Assembly: GCA_030149115.1 (NCBI GenBank)
Contig: JASBSE010000232.1
Span: 1-6,537 of the forward strand
Reading direction: 5' to 3'
Source: Winogradskyella sp.
GTDB lineage: Bacteria; Bacteroidota; Bacteroidia; Flavobacteriales; Flavobacteriaceae
Length of the DNA: 6,537 nucleotides
Made by a program: the position numbers and the translations under genes. This document shows, piece by piece, positions 1 to 5,093 of the stretch. Each line of letters starts with the position of its first letter. The first letter of the stretch is position 1. The notes beneath the pieces are model-generated. The model was not told where the DNA came from. It searched no databases and saw only the letters and a program-made list of their open reading frames with translations.

Positions 1-1257
1 CCTAATCCTGTAGACGGAACTTTAGATATTGAATACGAAGTTGCCGAGCAAGGATCTAGCCAAATACAACTACAAGGTGGTTATGGTGGAGGTGGTTTCA
101 TCGGTACTCTAGGTCTATCTTTTAACAACTTTGCAATTAAAGATATATTTAAAAAGGAAGCATACAAACCAGTACCAAGAGGTGATGGGCAGAGTTTAGC
201 ATTAAGATTACAAGCAAGTCAATTCTTTCAAACTTATAGTTTCTCATTTAGTGAACCGTGGTTAGGTGGTAAGAAGCCTTTTCAGTTATCAAGTTCTTTG
301 TCTTATTCTAGACAATTTTTATATAATTCCACAACCCGTAGAGCAGATAAGAGTAGAAGATTTAATATTCTTGGTCTTACTTTAGGTATTTCCACAAGGT
401 TATCAGAACCAGACGATTACTTTTTGTTATCACAAGCGATAAGCTACCAAAAGTATGATTTAAACAATTATAATACAGGTTTATTTACATTTGGTGATGG
501 TACATCTAATAACCTTTCGTATACTATAGGATTAAGTAGAAATAACTTATATACTGACCCAATTTTCCCAACAGGAGGTTCTAGTTTTACAGCTTCGGCT
601 AAGTTCTCTTTTCCTTATTCTTTAGTTAACGGCGTAGATTATAAAGCTTTAAAGGATGAAAGAGATGCTTTAGATCCGTCAGATGCAGATGATTATGCTC
701 GTATAGGGGAAATTGACCAAGAGCGTTTCAAATGGTTAGAATTCTATAAAATAAAGTTTAGAGCAGATTGGTATACAGCCTTAACAAAGAAGTTAGTTCT
801 TAGACCAAGTGTAGAATTTGGTTTCTTAGGAGCTTATAACAATGATAGAGGTGTTATTCCTTTTGAGCGTTTCTTTGTTGGTGGAGATGGTTTAGGAAAT
901 TTTGCGCTAGACGGAAGAGAGATAATTCAGTTGCGTGGTTATCCTAATCAATCCTTATCAACTACAGATGGAGGTTCTATCTACAACAAATTTTCATTAG
1001 AATTACGCCATGCGATAACACTTGGTGCTCAAGCTAAGATATATGCCTTAGGATTTTTAGAGGGAGGTCAATCTATAAATAGCTTTAGAGATTTTAACCC
1101 TTTTAATGTCAGAAGGTCTGCTGGTTTTGGTTTAAGAATATTTATGCCAGCCTTTGGTTTATTAGGTATAGATTTTGGCCACGCATTCGACGATTTACCT
1201 GATGGAACATCACCAAGAAAATGGGAAACACACTTCATTATTGGTCAACAATTTTAA
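1..1257 (+). CDS. bamA: BamA-like outer-membrane protein assembly factor, C-terminal part (5' end outside window)
   Basis: The reading frame is open from base 1 and gives 418 residues to the TAA stop, so it starts before the window; an internal TTG at 298 is not the start. BamA (Omp85) is the outer-membrane barrel that folds and inserts other barrel proteins. The first ~18 residues (NPVDGTLDIEYEV) resemble the end of the last POTRA domain, and the rest is the 16-strand barrel. Family landmarks are FSEPWLGG (about residue 84), DPIFPTGGSSF, the loop-6 motif LRGY at residues 311-314 (VRGF in E. coli), a glycine-rich stretch SAGFGLRIFMP, and a C-terminal beta-signal ending in Phe. Residues ~209-250 form a charged, Asp/Glu/Lys-rich segment between strands, probably an extracellular loop. 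The Skp-type chaperone genes downstream fit this role. A related Omp85 member such as TamA is less likely given this context. Confidence 0.93.
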   Translation, partial: PNPVDGTLDIEYEVAEQGSSQIQLQGGYGGGGFIGTLGLSFNNFAIKDIFKKEAYKPVPRGDGQSLALRLQASQFFQTYSFSFSEPWLGGKKPFQLSSSLSYSRQFLYNSTTRRADKSRRFNILGLTLGISTRLSEPDDYFLLSQAISYQKYDLNNYNTGLFTFGDGTSNNLSYTIGLSRNNLYTDPIFPTGGSSFTASAKFSFPYSLVNGVDYKALKDERDALDPSDADDYARIGEIDQERFKWLEFYKIKFRADWYTALTKKLVLRPSVEFGFLGAYNNDRGVIPFERFFVGGDGLGNFALDGREIIQLRGYPNQSLSTTDGGSIYNKFSLELRHAITLGAQAKIYALGFLEGGQSINSFRDFNPFNVRRSAGFGLRIFMPAFGLLGIDFGHAFDDLPDGTSPRKWETHFIIGQQF

Positions 1258-1259
1258 CT

Positions 1260-1276
1260 TTGGCACGATATTTTCT
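1260..1276 (+). promoter_or_regulatory. Putative sigma-54 (-24/-12) promoter for the ompH pair
   Basis: TTGGCACG (1260-1267), ATAT, then TTTCT (1272-1276) matches the RpoN consensus TTGGCACG-N4-TTGCW at every defined position except the G of the -12 GC (here TC at 1274-1275). The GG-to-GC spacing is the canonical one. The site starts 3 bases after the bamA stop codon and points towards ompH. Transcription would start near 1287, leaving a leader of about 120 bases. This is inferred from the motif alone, and the -12 mismatch could weaken or abolish it. Confidence 0.5.
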
Positions 1277-1331
1277 AATTGTTAATTGAGTATTTCATCA
1301 TGGTGTTAAAATTTTTAAGGATATATTTCGT

Positions 1332-1339
1332 TAAATTTG
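1332..1339 (+). promoter_or_regulatory. Possible Bacteroidota-type -7 element (TAAATTTG)
   Basis: TAAATTTG matches the Bacteroidota primary-sigma -7 consensus TAnnTTTG exactly. It lies about 70 bases before the ATG of the first ompH gene. No clear TTTG -33 box is present at the usual 17-23 base distance, only the AT-rich tract at 1306-1318. It could be a second, constitutive start for the chaperone genes or a chance match in AT-rich DNA. Confidence 0.28.
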
Positions 1340-1410
1340 AAGATTAGTAACACTAAAAACTGACGGAAAGATTGGTAAACAATTTAATATGTCTCAAAAC
1401 AAAAACAATC

Positions 1411-2499
1411 ATGGTGAAATTTAAAGTTCTTTTTTTATTGGCAGTTATAGGTCTAGTGAGCTTTAGTAGTAATGCACAAAAAGGTGTTAGAATAGGATAT
1501 ATAGACACAGAATATATTTTACAAAATGTACCAGAGTATCAAGAAGCCTCAATGCAATTGGATAAAAAGGTGCTTCAGTGGAAAACAGAGATTGAAAAAA
1601 AGCTTAGCGGAATTGAGCAAAAGAAGAAAGAGTTAGAAAATGAGAGTGTACTTCTTACAAAAGAATTATACGAAGAACGTATGGAAGACATTTCTTTTGA
1701 AGAGGCAGAAATTTTAGACTATCAGCAAAAGCGTTTTGGACCAAACGGAGATTTAATGATTCAAAAACGTCAGTTAATAGAACCAATACAAGATCAAATA
1801 TTCGCAGCAGTTCAGCAAATTGCGGAAACTAAGAAGTTCGATTTTGTTTTTGATAAATCTGCAGACGTAGTAATGCTTTATTCTGCCGAGCGTTATGATA
1901 TTAGCGAGCAGGTTTTAAGAACAATAACACGTACATCTAAGCGTAACCAAGCAAATAGTAAAAAAGAGCGTCAAGAATTAGAAGATGAAGAGGTTGTGCC
2001 TGTAGTAAGTGAAGAAAAAGATGAAAGACAGAAGGCTTTAGAAGAGCGTAAAGCGGCAAGAGAGGCAGAGTTAGCGGCAAAACGTGCAGAACGAGAAAAG
2101 GCTTTAGAAGAGAGAAGAGCAAGACAAGACTCTATCAGAGAAGCTAAAAAGCGAGAAGCTGATGCTCGTAGACAAAAAGTATTAGATGCTAGAAATAAAA
2201 CAGAGGACGATGCTAAAACAACTGAGAAGGATAGCACAACTCAAGCAAAAAAAACAGTTAAGACTTCTAATAGTAAAAAAGCAGAGTCTGAAGCAAAAAA
2301 GGATTCTGTAAGTTCTAAGAAACCATTAACTGCTGCTGAAATCAAGGCAAAGGATAGGGAAAGAAGAAGAAAGGAATTAGAAGATCGAAAGAAGAAAATT
2401 TTAGAACAAAGAAAAAAAGCTCGTGAAGAGCGTGAAGAGCAACTAAAGCGAAGAGATTCAATAGCAAAAGCTAAGAAAGAAGAAGGAGAAGATAATTAA
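1411..2499 (+). CDS. OmpH/Skp family periplasmic chaperone with long charged C-terminal tail
   Basis: It encodes 362 residues from ATG 1411. An in-frame TTG at 1372 would add 13 residues before the signal peptide and is disfavoured. Residues 1-22 are a signal peptide (MVKFKVLFLLAVIGLV...SNA) with predicted cleavage before Gln23. Residues ~24-175 are the Skp/OmpH domain: GYIDTEYIL at the start of the body strand, two long coiled-coil helices, then the return segment FDFVFDKSADVVMLYSAERYDIS. Skp-type proteins hold unfolded outer-membrane proteins in the periplasm for delivery to BamA. Residues ~178-362 are an extra tail, almost entirely Lys/Arg/Glu/Ala/Asp and probably helical or disordered, with repeated ALEER-type and DSIxxAKK segments (Asp240 and Asp349). 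E. coli Skp is about 160 residues and has no such tail. The function of the tail is unknown. The gene is probably co-transcribed with the next ompH gene, 31 bases away. No Shine-Dalgarno sequence is visible; the region before ATG is A-rich. Confidence 0.9.
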   Translation: MVKFKVLFLLAVIGLVSFSSNAQKGVRIGYIDTEYILQNVPEYQEASMQLDKKVLQWKTEIEKKLSGIEQKKKELENESVLLTKELYEERMEDISFEEAEILDYQQKRFGPNGDLMIQKRQLIEPIQDQIFAAVQQIAETKKFDFVFDKSADVVMLYSAERYDISEQVLRTITRTSKRNQANSKKERQELEDEEVVPVVSEEKDERQKALEERKAAREAELAAKRAEREKALEERRARQDSIREAKKREADARRQKVLDARNKTEDDAKTTEKDSTTQAKKTVKTSNSKKAESEAKKDSVSSKKPLTAAEIKAKDRERRRKELEDRKKKILEQRKKAREEREEQLKRRDSIAKAKKEEGEDN

Positions 2500-2530
2500 T
2501 AATTATAACACACAAATACAAATTAGAAAA

Positions 2531-3031
2531 ATGAAACATTTTAAATCATTATTATTTGCAGCAGCACTTTTTATTGGGGCAACTACTTATATGTCAGCAC
2601 AAAGTAAAATTGCACATATTGATACTCAAAAGCTGATTGAAGCTATGCCAGACTATATCAAAGCTAAAGGAGAAATTGATAAACTTAAAGCAACTTATCA
2701 GGCTGAGCTACAAGACCAAATGAAAGAGCTTAATAATAAAATTAAGCAATATGAAGCAGAAGCAGCAGCACAAACAGATGAAGAAAATTTAAGACGTAAG
2801 CAAGAGGTTGCTACTTTTGATCAAGCTATAGCAATGTATCAACAAAATCAAATTCAGGATATCCAAAAGAAAAACGAAACTTACATGAAGCCAATAATTG
2901 AGGATGCTAAAAAGGCAATTCAAGAAGTGGCTAAAGCTCAAGGATATGAGTATGTATTAGATTCTGCGGTATTGCTGGTTGCAGAAGGTAAAGACCTTAT
3001 GGCAGATGTAAAAGCTCACTTAAAAATATAA
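2531..3031 (+). CDS. OmpH/Skp family periplasmic chaperone (short form)
   Basis: It encodes 166 residues, the usual Skp length. Residues 1-23 form a signal peptide ending YMSA, with cleavage expected before Gln24. The mature protein starts SKIAHIDTQKLIEAMPDY, the conserved first strand and turn of Skp/OmpH. Residues ~47-130 form a Lys/Glu/Gln/Ala-rich coiled-coil hairpin, and YEYVLDSAVLLVAEGKDL is the conserved C-terminal strand region. By family it is a periplasmic holdase for outer-membrane proteins, working with BamA. It is a diverged tandem paralogue of the preceding gene and lacks that gene's charged tail. The strong terminator 24 bases after its stop closes the transcription unit. The symbol skp is not assigned because either tandem copy could be the functional equivalent. 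Confidence 0.92.
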   Translation: MKHFKSLLFAAALFIGATTYMSAQSKIAHIDTQKLIEAMPDYIKAKGEIDKLKATYQAELQDQMKELNNKIKQYEAEAAAQTDEENLRRKQEVATFDQAIAMYQQNQIQDIQKKNETYMKPIIEDAKKAIQEVAKAQGYEYVLDSAVLLVAEGKDLMADVKAHLKI

Positions 3032-3054
3032 GTAAGCATTAAATAAATCTTTTG

Positions 3055-3088
3055 AAAGTCGCTTTTAACAAAGCGACTTTTTATTTTT
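3055..3088 (+). terminator. Intrinsic terminator after the ompH pair
   Basis: AAAGTCGCTTT (3055-3065) and AAAGCGACTTT (3070-3080) are perfect reverse complements. They form an 11-bp stem with a 4-base loop (TAAC), followed by a T-rich tract to 3088. The hairpin begins 23 bases after the stop of the second ompH gene. The stem is nearly symmetrical, but the A-run before it is short, so termination in the reverse direction is less likely. Confidence 0.9.
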
Positions 3089-3089
3089 G
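3082..3089 (+). promoter_or_regulatory. Probable -7 promoter element of murI, inside the terminator T-tract
   Basis: TATTTTTG matches the Bacteroidota -7 consensus TAnnTTTG exactly and ends 5 bases before the murI ATG. Transcripts starting the usual few bases downstream would begin at or next to the start codon and be leaderless or nearly so. The closest TTTG that could serve as a -33 box (3051-3054) is about 27 bases upstream, longer than the usual 17-23, so the promoter call is not complete. Confidence 0.45.
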
Positions 3090-3094
3090 TAAGC

Positions 3095-3874
3095 ATGAGT
3101 AATTATCCAATTGGTATTTTTGATTCTGGTGTTGGTGGTACTTCCATTTTTAAGGAAATACATGCCTTGCTTCCTAATGAAAATATAATCTACTTAGCAG
3201 ATAGTAGAAATGCGCCATATGGTAATAAGACTCAGGAAGAGATTAAGAGTCTTTCAATTAAGAATACAGAATATTTACTGAGCAAAGATTGCAAAATTAT
3301 CGTTGTAGCATGCAACACGGCTACAACAAATGCGATATCTTATTTAAGAGAATCATACCAAGTGCCTTTTATAGGTATTGAGCCAGCAATAAAGCCAGCT
3401 GCTCTAAATACACAGACTAAAGCAGTTGGAATTTTAGCCACTAAAGGAACACTTAGCAGTCAGCTTTTTCACAAAACCTCAGATTTGTATGCTAATGGAA
3501 TAAAAGTGGTAGAGCAAATAGGAGAAGGCATTGTGCCATTAATTGAATCTGGTAAGTTGAATTCAGATGAAATGAAAGATCTGCTACAATTTTATTTAGA
3601 GCCTATGTTAAAGGCTAATATAGACTACCTGGTTTTAGGTTGTACACATTATCCTTACTTAATACCAATGTTAGAAACAATGCTTCCTGAGGATGTAAAA
3701 ATTATAGATTCTGGGTTGGCAGTCGCGAAGCAAACAAAAGCGGTTTTGCAATCACAAGGTTTACTTAATTTAGATGATACAGAGCCTTCAGTGAAACTAT
3801 ATTCTAACAGTAATGTTGAGGTTCTAAATGCATTGCTAGGCGGCAATTTTGAAACCTTATTTTTAGATTTTTAA
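3095..3874 (+). CDS. murI: Glutamate racemase
   Basis: It encodes 259 residues, the usual size for MurI. The enzyme interconverts L- and D-glutamate in the cytoplasm without a cofactor, and D-glutamate is the second residue of the peptidoglycan stem peptide. The N-terminal GIFDSGVGG (Asp10-Ser11) and ADSRNAPYGNK are substrate-binding motifs. The two catalytic cysteines lie in VVACNTATTNA (Cys73) and LVLGCTHYPYL (Cys183, with His185). The ATG at 3095 directly precedes the conserved start of the fold, and no Shine-Dalgarno sequence is present. A terminator separates it from the ompH genes, so it probably has its own promoter although it sits in the same envelope-biogenesis cluster. Its stop codon lies 3 bases from the stop of the convergent carbonic anhydrase-like gene. 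An aspartate racemase is excluded by the close fit to MurI motifs. Confidence 0.96.
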   Translation: MSNYPIGIFDSGVGGTSIFKEIHALLPNENIIYLADSRNAPYGNKTQEEIKSLSIKNTEYLLSKDCKIIVVACNTATTNAISYLRESYQVPFIGIEPAIKPAALNTQTKAVGILATKGTLSSQLFHKTSDLYANGIKVVEQIGEGIVPLIESGKLNSDEMKDLLQFYLEPMLKANIDYLVLGCTHYPYLIPMLETMLPEDVKIIDSGLAVAKQTKAVLQSQGLLNLDDTEPSVKLYSNSNVEVLNALLGGNFETLFLDF

Positions 3875-3877
3875 GAC

Positions 3878-4399
3878 TTATTCATCTTCTTTAAACCAGC
3901 TAGAATATTTCACATAGTTATTAGCAATCCGGTCAATTTCTCCAGAAATTAATTCTTCACTAATATCCTTTACTTTCTTAGCAGGTACACCTGCATAAAT
4001 GCTGCCAGATTCTACAATTGTGTTCTTAGTTACCACAGCACCAGCAGCAATAATGCTGTTGCTTTCAATGACGCAATCATCCATTACAATGCTTCCCATG
4101 CCAATAAGTACGTTGTCGTGTATTGTGCATCCATGAACAATGGCGTTATGACCAATAGAAACATTATTGCCAATAGTAGTTGGCGATTTTTGATATGTCG
4201 CATGAATCACTGCTCCATCTTGTATATTCACCTTATTTCCCATCTTTATATAATGCACATCACCTCTAACAACAGCATTAAACCAAATACTACATTGACT
4301 TCCCATGGTAACTTCGCCTACAATAGTGGCATTCTCAGCAACAAAACAATCTTCAGAGATTTGAGGGTGTATATTTCTAACGGGTTTAATAATTGACAT
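3878..4399 (-). CDS. Gamma-class carbonic anhydrase-like hexapeptide-repeat protein
   Basis: It encodes 173 residues, the size of the short YrdA/PaaY/CaiE branch. Left-handed beta-helix hexapeptide repeats run from about residue 14 to 140 ([IV]-G-x-x-x-x pattern, e.g. IGNNVS, IGHNAI, IGMGSI), followed by a C-terminal helix (~149-170). Three histidines sit where the gamma-carbonic anhydrase zinc or iron site is formed between subunits of a trimer: His66 (VIHAT), His84 and His89 (GHNAIVHGC), with the correct five-residue spacing of the last two. Arg45-Gly-Asp47 and Gln60-Asp61 match other conserved active-site positions. The acidic proton-shuttle loop of archaeal Cam appears to be missing, as in most short members, so real CO2 hydration activity is uncertain. 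The gene lies 26 bases after the methyltransferase gene on the same strand and is probably co-transcribed with it. A hexapeptide acyltransferase is a less likely alternative. Confidence 0.9.
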   Translation of the reverse strand: MSIIKPVRNIHPQISEDCFVAENATIVGEVTMGSQCSIWFNAVVRGDVHYIKMGNKVNIQDGAVIHATYQKSPTTIGNNVSIGHNAIVHGCTIHDNVLIGMGSIVMDDCVIESNSIIAAGAVVTKNTIVESGSIYAGVPAKKVKDISEELISGEIDRIANNYVKYSSWFKEDE

Positions 4400-4425
4400 A
4401 ATTATAATTTTATAAATGAATAATT

Positions 4426-4959
4426 TTAACTCTTCTTCAATTTGCTAAAAACATCCCAGATTACTACACCAGTACTTACTGAAATATTTAATGAGTGTTT
4501 AGTCCCAAATTGAGGTATTTCTATAACTTCATCACTGGCAGATACTACATCTTGCGCTACACCTTTAACTTCATTACCAAATACAAAAGCATATTTATTG
4601 TTAGTTTGAGGTTGAAATGCGTCTAACATCGTTGCATGTTCAGCCTGTTCAATAGCACAGATTTTTACACCATCATTTTTTAACTGAGTTACAACATCTA
4701 TTGTGTTTTCTACATATTCCCAATCAACAGTTTCGGTACTTCCTAAGGCAGTCTTGCGTATGTCGTTATGTGGAGGTTGTGCTGTAATACCACAGAGGTA
4801 AATTTTTTCAATTAAAAAAGCATCACTCGTTCTAAAAACAGATCCGATATTATTCAAACTACGAATATTATCTAAAATGATAATTATAGGTGATTTTTTA
4901 GCTTCTTTAAATTCAGAAACATCGAGACGGTCTAATTCGCTATTTTTTAATTTGCGCAT
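4426..4959 (-). CDS. SpoU/TrmH-family RNA 2'-O-methyltransferase
   Basis: It encodes 177 residues, a minimal SPOUT-class methyltransferase that uses S-adenosylmethionine to methylate a ribose 2'-OH in tRNA or rRNA. All three SpoU motifs are visible: motif 1 is NNIGSVFRTSDAF (Asn37, catalytic-type Arg43), motif 2 is FVFGNEVKGV (Glu130), and motif 3 is IPQFGTKHSLNISVSTGVVIWD (Ser156, Asn158), which form the C-terminal trefoil knot. The N-terminal extension is only about 22 residues, so it lacks the RNA-binding L30e-like domain of RlmB and the long extensions of TrmH. The target nucleotide cannot be read from the sequence. It is the first gene of the probable two-gene unit with the carbonic anhydrase-like gene and is divergent from mutS. 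No Shine-Dalgarno sequence is seen. A specific symbol such as trmH, trmL or rlmB is not justified. Confidence 0.92.
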   Translation of the reverse strand: MRKLKNSELDRLDVSEFKEAKKSPIIIILDNIRSLNNIGSVFRTSDAFLIEKIYLCGITAQPPHNDIRKTALGSTETVDWEYVENTIDVVTQLKNDGVKICAIEQAEHATMLDAFQPQTNNKYAFVFGNEVKGVAQDVVSASDEVIEIPQFGTKHSLNISVSTGVVIWDVFSKLKKS

Positions 4960-4997
4960 GTTGAAATGTTATGTGTTTTGTAAATAACTTATGCTCA

Positions 4998-5019
4998 AAA
5001 GGCTTTATATAATAAGGCT
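4998..5019. repeat. AAGGCT direct repeats around an AT-rich core
   Basis: AAGGCT occurs at 4999-5004 and again at 5014-5019, one and a half helical turns apart, flanking the palindrome TTATATAA (5005-5012), which also contains TATAAT (5008-5013). A third GGCT follows at 5024-5027. It lies between the divergent methyltransferase and mutS genes and could be a binding site for a regulator, but chance is a fair explanation at this length. Confidence 0.2.
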
Positions 5020-5034
5020 ATTTGGCTACATTAG
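5004..5034 (+). promoter_or_regulatory. Weak candidate mutS promoter
   Basis: TTTA (5004-5007) and TACATTAG (5027-5034) resemble the Bacteroidota -33 (TTTG) and -7 (TAnnTTTG) elements with one mismatch each and a 19-base spacer, within the normal range. Transcription would begin near 5040, just before the hairpin at 5052-5071. The two mismatches make this a low-confidence call. Confidence 0.18.
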
Positions 5035-5051
5035 CAATCTTACAATTACAA

Positions 5052-5071
5052 ATCCTGATGACAATCGGGAT
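5052..5071. repeat. Inverted repeat (hairpin) in the mutS leader
   Basis: ATCCTGAT (5052-5059) and ATCGGGAT (5064-5071) pair as an 8-bp stem with one G-U pair and a 4-base loop (GACA). No T-tract follows, so it is not a standard terminator. The 3' arm contains the first two bases of the in-frame ATG at 5070. It may be an intergenic palindromic repeat or a leader structure affecting mutS translation. Confidence 0.5.
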
Positions 5072-5093
5072 GAAGCAAAAATACACATTTCTC

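Noticed and set aside
1306..1318. AT-only near-palindrome TTAAAATTTTTAA upstream of ompH
   Set aside because: It is too weak and too AT-rich to be called a terminator or operator.
1372..1410. TTG 1372 as the start of the first OmpH protein
   Set aside because: It would place 13 mixed residues before a good signal peptide; ATG 1411 gives a standard signal sequence at the very N-terminus.
1937..2237. Open frames on the minus strand inside the first ompH gene (61 and 88 codons)
   Set aside because: They are complements of the Lys/Glu/Ala-rich tail, giving Leu/Ser-rich translations with no family features, and lie wholly inside a well-supported gene.
2247..2254. Run of eight A in the first ompH gene that could be a slippery site (A AAA AAA)
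   Set aside because: The frame continues normally through it, A-runs are expected in a Lys-rich AT-rich gene, and no stimulatory structure was evident.
3520..3545. TGGCAC on the minus strand inside murI, resembling a sigma-54 -24 box
   Set aside because: There is no GC at the required -12 spacing, and the site is inside a gene with no suitable downstream start.
3655..3846. 63-codon minus-strand open frame inside murI
   Set aside because: It is a shadow of the murI reading frame with no recognisable protein features.
4118..4396. 92-codon plus-strand open frame opposite the carbonic anhydrase-like gene
   Set aside because: It is antisense to a clear hexapeptide-repeat protein; the translation has no recognisable domain.
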